Assembly (NCBI GenBank): GCA_964567755.1
Contig: CAZMNW010000046.1
Coordinates: 1 to 35,576, forward strand
Direction of reading: 5' to 3'
Length of the DNA: 35,576 bases
Source of the DNA: DASRJW01 sp964567755
GTDB taxonomy: Bacteria > Krumholzibacteriota > Krumholzibacteriia > G020349025
Below, piece by piece: positions 9,347 to 17,664 of this stretch; positions within the stretch are counted from its first letter, which is position 1, and every line of letters starts with the position of its first letter. A program made the position numbers and the translations under genes. The notes below the pieces were generated by a model. It was not told where the DNA came from. It searched no databases and was given only the letters and a program-made list of their open reading frames with translations.

Positions 9347-12300
9347 TTACCTCAAAAGGACCAACTTCTTGGTGACCGCGATATCCTCCACTTCGAGACG
9401 ATAGAAGTAAAGCCCCGACGCCACGCGCTGCCCGGCGTCGTCGAGACCGTTCCAGAGCACGGTTTGGTTGGCTCCGGCCTCCCTCTTCCCGTCCAAAAGA
9501 GTACGCACCCTGCGGCCGGCGACGTCGTAAAGCCACAGCCGCATATGACCGCTTCTCGCCAAATCGAAGCGGATCGTCGTTGTCGGGTTGAAGGGGTTCG
9601 GATGGTTCTGATGCAATGCGGTCCGCGTCTGTATCGGACTCATCTGCCCGTCAGGAACCGCCGTGGTGTTCGGTCCGTGCTGGCAATCCAGCGGGACGAC
9701 CGCGCTCAGGATCGTGGCGAGGAGGTCGTCGTCCGCCTCCGGCGAGCTCGGCATCCCGCCCGAGAATTCGACGATGTCGAACCAGGGGTGCGATTGCAGG
9801 ATGGTGTTCCAGTTCTCAGTCGGGTTCGATTTCATTACGATGGCACCGTCACCCAGGCTGCCGTTGTTCGGGCTCCGGTAGCGATAAACGCTCACCGCAC
9901 TTCCGGAGACTCCGAGCCCATCGTAGTTGCGGATGGTCGGGCATCCCCCTTTCAAACTGAATTGAGCGCGCCTGCCGGTGGTGAAGGAGCGGCTGGCGAC
10001 ATTCGACCCGGTATCGAAGCCGAATGTTCCTTGGCCGATGACGTCGGGAGTCAGGCTCAGTCCCTGATCTCTGCGTGCGAGGGTGACGCCCATGTCGGTG
10101 GCATAGAGCGGGTTCGTCGGCCTTTCTTCGAGTGCATTGCTGCCCAGGATCCACAGCGTCGCGTAACTGGCTTCCGACAAAGAGGCCTGCCCGAGCCAGC
10201 TCCGGAACCAACCAGCCTGATCGACCTTCTGCGTGTCCAGATCGGATCCGTCTGGCATGAACCATCCACTCGGCGGTTGGTTCCCGATGTCGTAGATGAT
10301 GAGATTGTATCCCTCGGCCTGAACCACGCTCGCACGGCCGCCGAGCTGATTATTGGAGTTCCCGAGCCCGATGACATCCCAGACGTCGTAGTGCCCACGG
10401 TAGCCCAACTTGTCGAGGGTGTACATGAACGAGGTGCGGTTGACGTCGCCGCTGCGGCGGAACAGATTGACCATCTGGGCATACAGGATGCAGTTCGCCT
10501 GCGACGATCCGTCGAGCTCGGTTTGAGTGGGATCGAGATCGCCGTGCGGATCGGATGCAATTCGAGCCAGATAGCCCGGGTCCCAGTTGATGGTCGGGAG
10601 GAAGTTGACCTCGAACAGGCCCTGAGTCGCTTCCTGCGCCGCGGTGGGCGATGTGGGAGCGTCGGTCAATCCTTCCGGCGCGGATCGGACGCCGCCGGCA
10701 GCATCACGAGCCAACCAGACGTACTGCAGGACGTCCCCACCGCGGAAGTAGGTGTCGTCGACATCGATGAAGAAGTCCCCCGCAATGACAATTCCATCCG
10801 CAAATCTTGAGCTATCGGGGGCGATGGAGAAGAAACCGTTCGCTCCGACAGCGTACGGCGCAGGCGCCTTGCCTTGATGCGGGCCGGCCGCCAAGACACC
10901 GTACCATTCGACCGCTGTGATGCCGCCGGCATCGCGTGCGTCGTCCACGAAGATAGTGATGGAGTCACCCGTGATGACATTCGGGCTGAATCGGACGCCT
11001 AAGTCTTGACTCATCGACAATGCACAGGTTCCGAACCGGTCCGTCGATGGACGATGGTGCTCGCCAGCCGGTGTCACACCAGAATGGATTTCGGTCGGGA
11101 AACAGTCCTGGGCTTGGTTGCGACCAGCACCGAGAATCGGACCGCTCAGGACCCGGCGGCCGATGCGAACCCGATCCAGGTAGGGCCCGGGGCCGGGCTG
11201 GAATGGTGATGGCGGTGTGGCGGCGTTGATCCATTGCCAATCGGAGGTGCGGATCGCGATCTGAATGTCCTTGGCCGACGCATCGAGAGCGGCCGAAAGA
11301 TCGACTGTACCGGTGAGCCAAGAGAACGCGTTCGTGGTGCTCCAGCCAAAATGCTGCCAATCCGCAACACAGTCGAGGGTGCCACCCATCCCATCGTCCT
11401 TGTCGAACTTCCACCGCACTCGTTGAGTCGCCACGATGCGACTGCGGCCGAAGAAGTTCCCAGGGAAACGCCGGAACTGCAGCACCGTTCCCATTGCAGC
11501 GGGAGTCGTGACCAGGCTCACCCAGGGACTGACGACGATCTGATCGAGCCAGTTGCGCACAACGAAGCCGCCAGGGGCGAAGAACATGCTCGGATCGTTG
11601 GCGATGGTCGGTGTCGTATGGTCGGTCCAAAGCCACGCGCATGTCGTGTTCTCCGTGCACAAATCGTTGTCCGTGATGTGAGCGAACGTTCGTCCCCAGT
11701 CTCCGAAGGGTTTACTGTCCTTGACGTTGTCGAATGTCCAACCATGATCGAGATCGCCATCGCCGAAGTTCTCGGTTCGCGTGCCGCTCTGGTCGGTGAT
11801 CGAGATGTCGTCGATCACGATTGCGTTGCCGATCGTGGTAGGTTGCAACCCATCGCACGGAGACCACGCCACGTCCGAAAAGAACGTGATGTAGGCGCAA
11901 TGAGTCCCCGCCCCATAGTCCGGGAGGGCGAGGTTCGCTACGACTCCGCTCAAATCGTAGCCAGATGTCTCGTAGTGGATTCGACGATAATTGGCAGCCG
12001 CCTTCCCCGGCGTGGCGCCGTAATCGACACGTGCGAAGGAGGCACATGCCGAATCGCTCTCGACGCGGATGAAGTCAAAATCGGGCTCCGAATCGAGCAA
12101 ATAGTCGAACGACAGGCTCGCTGGCCCCGAGTACGTGATGCGCAGACCCTGGTACCAGTCGTTGCCGTAACCATTCGCGTCGACGCAACAAGTCTGAGCG
12201 ACATACCCCAACCCAGCAGCGTTGCCGCTGATTCCACCGCTGCCGTCATGGTTAGAAACGACGCCCCAGTAGTTCATTCCGTCGTTCAGAATCCGGTTGT

Positions 12301-12547
12301 CAGTTTTCGTCCAGCCCGAATCGTCGCAGGGAGCACCGGTGTCGAACGACCAGGTAGCGATCCAAACCGTGTCCTGAAGCACCTTGCGTGGCGAGGGATT
12401 GGAGCCGTCGACGTCGCCGACGATGTCTGGTTCGAGCTCGGGCTCGACGAGCTCGAGCAACTGCCGGGACGGCCGCGCGCCCGCAGTGGCGACAGTCAAA
12501 ACGCAGGTCAATCCAACGACGAGGCACCGGAGTGTCGTCTTTGTCAT
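9347..12547 (-). CDS. Large secreted protein with FlgD/T9SS-type C-terminal sorting domain
   Basis: The protein has 1066 residues. It starts with a signal peptide (about 1-25, MTKTTLRCLVVGLTCVLTVA then GARPS) and GGAGG lies 8 nt before the ATG. The long middle is rich in Trp, Asp, Asn and Cys, and two stretches look like jelly-roll or MAM-like beta domains (SFDYLLDSEPDFDFIRVES near 130; TIGNAIVIDDISI near 230). I cannot name a catalytic activity. The last ~85 residues are a FlgD Ig-like domain: HPNPFNPTTTIRFDL at about 981-995, LWLYDVAGRRVRTL, and the end TKKLVLLR, like type IX secretion type A tails. Such tails sit on secreted proteins of FCB-group and related phyla. It is the first gene of operon A, 44 bp before the sigma factor, so it may be the surface or matrix component of the system. 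Confidence 0.85.
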   Translation of the reverse strand: MTKTTLRCLVVGLTCVLTVATAGARPSRQLLELVEPELEPDIVGDVDGSNPSPRKVLQDTVWIATWSFDTGAPCDDSGWTKTDNRILNDGMNYWGVVSNHDGSGGISGNAAGLGYVAQTCCVDANGYGNDWYQGLRITYSGPASLSFDYLLDSEPDFDFIRVESDSACASFARVDYGATPGKAAANYRRIHYETSGYDLSGVVANLALPDYGAGTHCAYITFFSDVAWSPCDGLQPTTIGNAIVIDDISITDQSGTRTENFGDGDLDHGWTFDNVKDSKPFGDWGRTFAHITDNDLCTENTTCAWLWTDHTTPTIANDPSMFFAPGGFVVRNWLDQIVVSPWVSLVTTPAAMGTVLQFRRFPGNFFGRSRIVATQRVRWKFDKDDGMGGTLDCVADWQHFGWSTTNAFSWLTGTVDLSAALDASAKDIQIAIRTSDWQWINAATPPSPFQPGPGPYLDRVRIGRRVLSGPILGAGRNQAQDCFPTEIHSGVTPAGEHHRPSTDRFGTCALSMSQDLGVRFSPNVITGDSITIFVDDARDAGGITAVEWYGVLAAGPHQGKAPAPYAVGANGFFSIAPDSSRFADGIVIAGDFFIDVDDTYFRGGDVLQYVWLARDAAGGVRSAPEGLTDAPTSPTAAQEATQGLFEVNFLPTINWDPGYLARIASDPHGDLDPTQTELDGSSQANCILYAQMVNLFRRSGDVNRTSFMYTLDKLGYRGHYDVWDVIGLGNSNNQLGGRASVVQAEGYNLIIYDIGNQPPSGWFMPDGSDLDTQKVDQAGWFRSWLGQASLSEASYATLWILGSNALEERPTNPLYATDMGVTLARRDQGLSLTPDVIGQGTFGFDTGSNVASRSFTTGRRAQFSLKGGCPTIRNYDGLGVSGSAVSVYRYRSPNNGSLGDGAIVMKSNPTENWNTILQSHPWFDIVEFSGGMPSSPEADDDLLATILSAVVPLDCQHGPNTTAVPDGQMSPIQTRTALHQNHPNPFNPTTTIRFDLARSGHMRLWLYDVAGRRVRTLLDGKREAGANQTVLWNGLDDAGQRVASGLYFYRLEVEDIAVTKKLVLLR

Positions 12548-12704
12548 GAAGGTACCTCCGAAGATCCTGCGGTGACGTCAGGTGTGCGTCCGATGATCGT
12601 CGCCCGGGTGGGATGCAGTTTGCCCGCCGGCAAGGGCTCCCCCTCGGGTCCGTCCGTTTCGAGAGACAGAGAGCTGCAATGGCATCGATGATCGTGCGTT
12701 GGGA

Positions 12705-12733
12705 ATTCTACCACAGCAGGCGTTTGCCGACCA
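12705..12733 (-). promoter_or_regulatory. Candidate promoter of operon A
   Basis: On the minus strand TAGAAT (12710-12705, five of six to TATAAT) is preceded by 17 bp and then TGGTCG (12733-12728, three of six to TTGACA). The weak -35 is immediately preceded by the TTACGGA half-site and, further up, by the 22-bp dyad. That arrangement would suit an activator. The start codon is about 160 bp downstream. Confidence 0.35.
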
Positions 12734-12758
12734 TCCGTAAAAACCCCCGGTCTGGACA

Positions 12759-12780
12759 CTCTCCGTAAACTTACGGAGAG
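12759..12780. promoter_or_regulatory. Perfect 22-bp dyad, operator candidate
   Basis: CTCTCCGTAA (12759-12768) and TTACGGAGAG (12771-12780) are exact reverse complements separated by AC. Ten-base arms with a 2-bp gap look like a homodimer binding site rather than a terminator, as it lies between divergent genes with no U run. A further TCCGTAA sits at 12734-12740. A second dyad with the same core is at 30941-30956. Confidence 0.6.
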
Positions 12781-13038
12781 AGCGGCTGCGATAGAGAACT
12801 CCAATGTGGAAACGTCATCGTGCGCGGAAGCGAACGCTAATCTCGGAAAAGACCGGCAATCACGGCGTGGTCTTTGGGTCGGCCCTTCATCAGAACTCCG
12901 CACCCTGGCAATCGATCCGCAGGATTTCGTTCAGGATGGTGGGGTTTCGCGTTTTTGAGAGTGTGGGCGAGGTTGCTGGATGGCCTTTTCTCGGCCCGAG
13001 GTGGACAATGTCTCTTGAAGCAAATGGAGACGCTGAAG

Positions 13039-16000
13039 ATGAAACCTGGCGGGCTTCGATCCGCTGTGTGCTTGGGCATTCTGGGCTGCCTCGTGATGTG
13101 TGGCTTCGCGCCGCAGGATGAGACGTTGCAGCAGCCGGCGGATGTGGCTGCAGCCGACTCGGCTGCCTCCGCGTTGGACGATGCGAGACAACTGGTCGCG
13201 GATTGGGAGTTCGCGAAGGCCGAGAGTCTGGCGCGACGGCTGCTTGTCGTTGGCGAATCGCGCCATGGCCGGCGTTCGCTGCAGGTGGCCGAGGTCATGG
13301 ACGTTCTCGTCGAGTCGATCGCACTGCAACATCCGCCTGGGCTAGAAGGGGAAGAAATGGCCCGGCGTGCGGTAGCAATCAAGGATTCCATCTTGGGTCC
13401 GGAACATCCGGGATTGGCGGTGAGCCTGCGTGTCCTCGCCCGTGTGCAGTGGGCTTTGGGAGACGGAAACGGAAACGGAGAGCGGGAAAACCTCCAGAGA
13501 GCCCTAGCGATTCAGGAAAAGGTGCTCGGCCCGCGACATCCGGAGGTGGCAGAGACGCTCAGCATGCTCGGGACTTCGTACCGGCGCAAGCAAGAGTATC
13601 AGGCGGCGCGACAGATGCTCGAGCGGTCGCTGCAGATTCGCGAAGCAGTGCTCGGTCCAGAGCATCGAGACGTTGGTCGCACTTTGATGCAACTCGGAAT
13701 GGTCTCGATCAGCCAGCAAGATCTCGTTGGGGCGCGCCAGTGTTGGGAGCGCCAGCTCGACATCTTCGAGAAGGAATACACCCCCACGCACAGAGCCCTG
13801 GTCCACATCCTCAACAACCTCGGCGCTCTGACCAGTACCCATGAGGGGCGCGATGCGGAATCTCTTCGCTACTACGAGCGGGCGCTTGGCATCGTGGAGA
13901 AGCTTGATCCGTGGAAGTCTGATGACCGTGTGAAAAATCAATATCTGAACCTGCTGCGCAACATCTCATCGGCCTACATCAACCTCGGCGACTACTCCAC
14001 TGCGCGGACTTACGTCGAGCGAGTTCTCGATGACACTGAGAAGATGCGGGGACGCGAAGATTATCAATACACGCAGGCGCTGTACCACCTGTGGTCGCTG
14101 CTTCTCCTGGCGGGGGACTACGTGGAGGTGCGGGCCCTGATCGAAGAGTCGATCGAGATCCTCCCGATGCAGGCGGAGGATGAAGAATTTGCGAACCGCC
14201 TGCGCGACCTTGGCGCCGTGGAATTCGCAACCGGTGATCTCGAGCGCGCGGACAGTCTACTCGCGCGCGCTCAAGGGATCTACGAGCGGCACGACGCGCC
14301 CAACCCCAATGAAGTGAACGAACACGATCAATGCCGGCGGCAGCGCGCCAAGGTGCTGCTCGCGCGCGGAGACTACGAGAGTGCGACGCGGGTTTTGCAG
14401 GAGTCTCTGACTTTTCTGGGGCTCGAGCACGCCTACCGAGGCGAGACTCTGGCCAGCCTGGGTGCAGCAAGTGCCCTGGCTGGCGACCTCCAACAAGCCC
14501 GAGATCATTACACTCAAGGCCTACGTGTTCTGGAGGAAGCGTTTGGGGACAAGAACCCACTCCTGGCTCGTAGTCTGCGCGATTACTCCTGGGTTTTGGC
14601 CCAACTCGAGGAGACGGAGGAAGCATTTGCGACGGCGCTGCGCGCCGAGCAACTCGGTCGCGATCATTTGCAGGGATTGATCCGTTCGGTTCACGAGCGG
14701 CAGGCGCTGCGATTCGCTGCAGCACGCGCCTCTGGGCTCGATGTCGTACTTTCGCTCGCGGCGCGGCATCCGGAGATCGTAGAGAGCAGAGAAGCTCTCG
14801 ACGCAGTCGTTTGCTCGCGCTCACTGGTGCTTGACGAGATCGCCTGGCGTCACCGAGCCCTCGGCGACGCCGCGGACACCGAGACCGTGCGTTTGCTCGA
14901 CGCCTTGGCTGCCGCGCGGAGAAAGCTCGCGAACGTGGTCTTCGCGGGTCCGCAACGTGGGATATCGGCGGAGCGTTTCCGTGGCACCATCGAGACGTTG
15001 CAGAAGGAACGGGACCAGATCGAGGGAGATCTCGCCACGCGCAGCGCCGAATTCCAATCGGAGCTGGCACTCGGCCGTGCGGGCCTGGAGGAAGTGGGTG
15101 CCGCACTTCCTCCGGGGGCTGCGCTCGTTTCCTACGTCCGCTACGAGCAAATGCCCGAGCCCAGAGTCGCCGAAGGGGTTTCAATCGTGGAGGGCAACAG
15201 GCCTTCGTATTTGGCATTCGTTCTCATCGCCGGCCGATCGGAACCGGCGATCGTGGATCTCGGAGCCGCCGATCGCATCGAATCGGATGTACGCCGCTGG
15301 CATCACGAAGTCTCGGCGCCCCCTGGCAAGTCGAAGGCCGAGCGTGTCGCGGCCGACACGAGGTACAGAGATGTGGGCGCAGCGTTGCGGTCTGCAGTGT
15401 GGGATCCAGTGGTTGCGCATCTAGGAGGTGCGCATCAGGTGTTCGTCGTGCCCGACGGGGCGCTGCACTTGGTGGACTTCGCAGCCTTGCCGGTGGGCGA
15501 GTCGGAGTACCTGGTGGAGAGTGGTCCGGTCATTCACTATTTGTCGGCCGAGAGAGACTTGTTGCACCCGAGTGCAGAGCCCGTCCAGGGGCGCGGCCTT
15601 CTGGCCTTCGGCGGGCCATCGTACGACGACACCTCCAGTTTCGCCGCGCTGTCGAGGAAAAGACCTTCGCGCGATACGCAGGCCGAGCCGATGCAGGTGG
15701 CTGCGTCCGCATCGCGGGTTGCCTGGGAGTCGGATGGCACGCCAGCGGTTGCCGCCGGGGTTTATCGCGGAGCGCGCTCCTCGTGCGGCACGTTCGAGTC
15801 GCTGCGATTCGATCCCTTGCCGGCCGCTCGACGCGAGGTGGCGGAGTTGGTTGCGCTTTGGTCCAAGGTAGCGGGTGGAGCGAAGCACTTGACCGGACCT
15901 GCTGCAAGTGAATCAGCGTTCAAGCAGGAAGCGCCATCGTATCGCGTGTTGCACCTGGCGACACACGGGTTCTTCCTGGGAGGTGATTGCGCTTCGACGT

Positions 16001-16503
16001 TCGCGGCGCTGCGCGGGATCGGCGGCGTGACTCCTGGAATGGAACCCGCGACACAATCCGTGGGTGAGAACCCATTGTTGTTGTCCGGTCTTGCGCTCGC
16101 GGGTGCGAACCACCGGAGCGCTGCTGGACCAGACGAAGAGGATGGCATCCTGACCGCCGAGGAGATCGCGTCATTGGACTTGAGCGGAGTGGAGTGGGTG
16201 GTTCTCTCTGCCTGCGAGACCGGGGTGGGGGAGGTCAAGGCGGGCGAGGGAGTCTTCGGCCTGCGACGAGCGTTCCAGGTGGCCGGTGCCAGGACACTGG
16301 TCATGAGTCTCTGGGGTGTCGAGGACGAAGCGACGCGCCGATGGATGCGGGAACTGTACGAGGCGCGCTTTGTGCGCAACGGATCGACGGCGACTGCCGT
16401 GCGCGATGCGAGCCTCGCGGTACTTCATGATCGCCGCGCCCGTGGCGAGAGCACGCACCCCTTCTACTGGGGTGCCTTCGTCGCCGCCGGCGACTGGCGA
16501 TGA
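13039..16503 (+). CDS. Exported TPR-CHAT (caspase-like) protein, copy 3
   Basis: The protein has 1154 residues from ATG at 13039. GGAG lies 9 nt upstream, and the N terminus MKPGGLRSAVCLGILGCLVM reads as a signal peptide. An ATG five codons earlier (13024) is an alternative. TPR repeats of the long, CHAT-linked kind follow (motifs such as LGPEHPGLAVSLRVLARVQ, about residues 80-540), then a charged helical linker, then the CHAT domain. His976 (HLATHG) and Cys1059 (VLSACETG) are intact. The last 15 residues (HPFYWGAFVAAGDWR) are identical to copies 1 and 2, but elsewhere it is clearly more diverged and longer. It runs divergently from operon A and converges on a second sigma factor, with no kinase directly beside it. 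Role as protease or signalling scaffold is inferred from the family. Confidence 0.9.
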   Translation: MKPGGLRSAVCLGILGCLVMCGFAPQDETLQQPADVAAADSAASALDDARQLVADWEFAKAESLARRLLVVGESRHGRRSLQVAEVMDVLVESIALQHPPGLEGEEMARRAVAIKDSILGPEHPGLAVSLRVLARVQWALGDGNGNGERENLQRALAIQEKVLGPRHPEVAETLSMLGTSYRRKQEYQAARQMLERSLQIREAVLGPEHRDVGRTLMQLGMVSISQQDLVGARQCWERQLDIFEKEYTPTHRALVHILNNLGALTSTHEGRDAESLRYYERALGIVEKLDPWKSDDRVKNQYLNLLRNISSAYINLGDYSTARTYVERVLDDTEKMRGREDYQYTQALYHLWSLLLLAGDYVEVRALIEESIEILPMQAEDEEFANRLRDLGAVEFATGDLERADSLLARAQGIYERHDAPNPNEVNEHDQCRRQRAKVLLARGDYESATRVLQESLTFLGLEHAYRGETLASLGAASALAGDLQQARDHYTQGLRVLEEAFGDKNPLLARSLRDYSWVLAQLEETEEAFATALRAEQLGRDHLQGLIRSVHERQALRFAAARASGLDVVLSLAARHPEIVESREALDAVVCSRSLVLDEIAWRHRALGDAADTETVRLLDALAAARRKLANVVFAGPQRGISAERFRGTIETLQKERDQIEGDLATRSAEFQSELALGRAGLEEVGAALPPGAALVSYVRYEQMPEPRVAEGVSIVEGNRPSYLAFVLIAGRSEPAIVDLGAADRIESDVRRWHHEVSAPPGKSKAERVAADTRYRDVGAALRSAVWDPVVAHLGGAHQVFVVPDGALHLVDFAALPVGESEYLVESGPVIHYLSAERDLLHPSAEPVQGRGLLAFGGPSYDDTSSFAALSRKRPSRDTQAEPMQVAASASRVAWESDGTPAVAAGVYRGARSSCGTFESLRFDPLPAARREVAELVALWSKVAGGAKHLTGPAASESAFKQEAPSYRVLHLATHGFFLGGDCASTFAALRGIGGVTPGMEPATQSVGENPLLLSGLALAGANHRSAAGPDEEDGILTAEEIASLDLSGVEWVVLSACETGVGEVKAGEGVFGLRRAFQVAGARTLVMSLWGVEDEATRRWMRELYEARFVRNGSTATAVRDASLAVLHDRRARGESTHPFYWGAFVAAGDWR

Positions 16504-16600
16504 CAAAATCCCGAATGGCGCTCGCCTCGTGTGCCCGAACATCCACCGTGAGCTCCACCTTGCCGCACCGCAGGAAGCTTTGCGAATCACTGTTCGGTGT

Positions 16601-17170
16601 TCAGGTCGAGTCCTGCATCAGCTCGTACATGCGCGCTTGGGCGTAGGCGGAGTGGCGCCGGACCGTCCGCGTCGAAACACAAAGGACCGAGGAGATTTCG
16701 TCGGAGGTCATGCCTCCGAAGAAACGCATCTCGAACACGCGGGCCTTCTCGGGCATTTCTTCCTGCAAGCGCGATAGGGCGAGATCGATCGCAACGATAT
16801 CCGGGCCGCTGGGAGCCACGGGCACTGTCACGGTGTCGTCGAGATGGATGCGTCGAGCCTTGCCGCCGCGCTTGGCGGCGTGACGGCTGCGCGCGTGATC
16901 CACCAGGATTCGGCGCATGACGCGAGCGGCAATGGCGAAGAAGTGGGCGCGGTTGCGCCCATCCAGTTGGGGAGCGTCGACGAGCCGTATGTAGGCTTCG
17001 TGGACCAGCTCCGTCGTTTGCAGCGACTGCTCCGACCATTCGCTGGCCAGGCACCTGTGAGCCAACTGACGGAGTTCCTGGTAACAAACCGCAAAGAGCT
17101 CGTCTGCAGCGGCCGGTGAACCTTCGGCGGCTTGCCGCAGAATCTGCGTCGTTACATCTCGTTCGACCAT
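16601..17170 (-). CDS. ECF-like sigma factor of the TIGR02999 type
   Basis: The protein has 189 residues. Region 2 includes TTELVHEAYIRLVD (52-65) and the block FFAIAARVMRRILVDHARSR (77-96), which I recognise as the hallmark of the sigma-70 ECF-like group often found beside Ser/Thr kinases in Planctomycetes, Acidobacteria and relatives. Region 4 (about 134-183) has RVFEMRFFGGMTSDEISSVL and TRTVRRH. ATG at 17170 has GGAG 6 nt upstream. It converges on TPR-CHAT 3 (97 bp between the ends) and diverges from Oar-like receptor 1 across a 494-bp gap. It is quite unlike the operon A sigma factor, so the two are not recent copies. No anti-sigma factor is adjacent. Confidence 0.92.
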   Translation of the reverse strand: MVERDVTTQILRQAAEGSPAAADELFAVCYQELRQLAHRCLASEWSEQSLQTTELVHEAYIRLVDAPQLDGRNRAHFFAIAARVMRRILVDHARSRHAAKRGGKARRIHLDDTVTVPVAPSGPDIVAIDLALSRLQEEMPEKARVFEMRFFGGMTSDEISSVLCVSTRTVRRHSAYAQARMYELMQDST

Positions 17171-17486
17171 TCAAAACTCCGTACAAGCCCGGAGGGACGC
17201 TCCGGAAGCCGCGTCCTGGAGGCTTCGCTCGAAAACTCTACAGGAGGAACCGGGGCTTGGTACAGGCGGGTCTCCCGCTAGCCGCTGGTCAGTACCGGTG
17301 TAGGCACAGTGCTTGGACGCGACGAGTCGAAGCATCGGTATAACTACTGAAGATCCAAATGGTGTCGGGACACCCCGGGCACTTCGGCAACAAAGGAATT
17401 CGGCAAAGAATGTGCGTGCGGATGGATGGACCTGGCCAGCGCGCCCTTCGATTGCGCTTCTTCCACTGAGCGCAGTTGGCTGTTAG

Positions 17487-17538
17487 GCTCTCGATAGAGC
17501 AGAACACCAGTTGGTTGGACACCCGCGCTCTGGAGAGC
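17487..17538. promoter_or_regulatory. Two GCTCT/AGAGC dyads upstream of Oar-like receptor 1
   Basis: GCTCT-cgat-AGAGC lies at 17487-17500 and GCTCT-gg-AGAGC at 17527-17538, about 40 bp apart, with a single GCTCT at 17586-17590. The arms are only 5 bp, so chance is possible, but their repetition in one intergenic region suggests a binding site pair. Confidence 0.3.
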
Positions 17539-17652
17539 AGGTGCGTGGCGACGTTCGTGATCATGGCTCCACGACTGTTCGTTGTGCTCTCCGATGTGGC
17601 GGTGGCGCCCGGCCCGGACGTCACCGTCGAGACGCCGAGCGGTTATCTCGCG

Positions 17653-17658
17653 AAGGAG
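17653..17658 (+). promoter_or_regulatory. Ribosome binding site fixing the receptor start
   Basis: AAGGAG sits 6 nt before ATG at 17665. It leaves no spacing for the ATG at 17659, so the second ATG is preferred. Confidence 0.7.
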
Positions 17659-17664
17659 ATGCAC

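Larger units (their letters stand above)
12548..13038. promoter_or_regulatory. Divergent regulatory region between operon A and TPR-CHAT 3
   Basis: This 491-bp gap lies between two divergent transcription units and holds no supported gene. A long in-frame extension of the TPR-CHAT 3 frame begins at 12874 but lacks signal-peptide character, so I treat it as leader. Within the gap are a candidate promoter for operon A (12705-12733), a half-site TCCGTAA (12734-12740) and a perfect dyad (12759-12780). The dyad lies closer to the operon A side but could serve both directions. Confidence 0.6.
17171..17664. promoter_or_regulatory. Divergent intergenic region with paired GCTCT dyads
   Basis: This 494-bp region between the second sigma factor and Oar-like receptor 1 has no convincing gene. 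The receptor frame stays open upstream to 17476, but that extension has no ribosome site and would bury the signal peptide. Two short dyads with the same arms are present at 17487-17500 and 17527-17538. Others are GGTGTC-gg-GACACC at 17361-17374 and GCGGG-tct-CCCGC at 17266-17278. Confidence 0.5.

Noticed and set aside
9254..10810. Plus-strand open frame of 518 codons
   Set aside because: Antisense to the secreted protein, with GTG start and Arg/Val-rich low-complexity content typical of shadow frames in GC-rich DNA.
11234..12691. Plus-strand open frame of 485 codons
   Set aside because: Antisense to the N-terminal half of the secreted protein; no domain or ribosome site.
17289..17624. Minus-strand open frame of 111 codons in the gap before Oar-like receptor 1
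   Set aside because: No ribosome site, no recognisable domain, and codon use unlike the neighbours.
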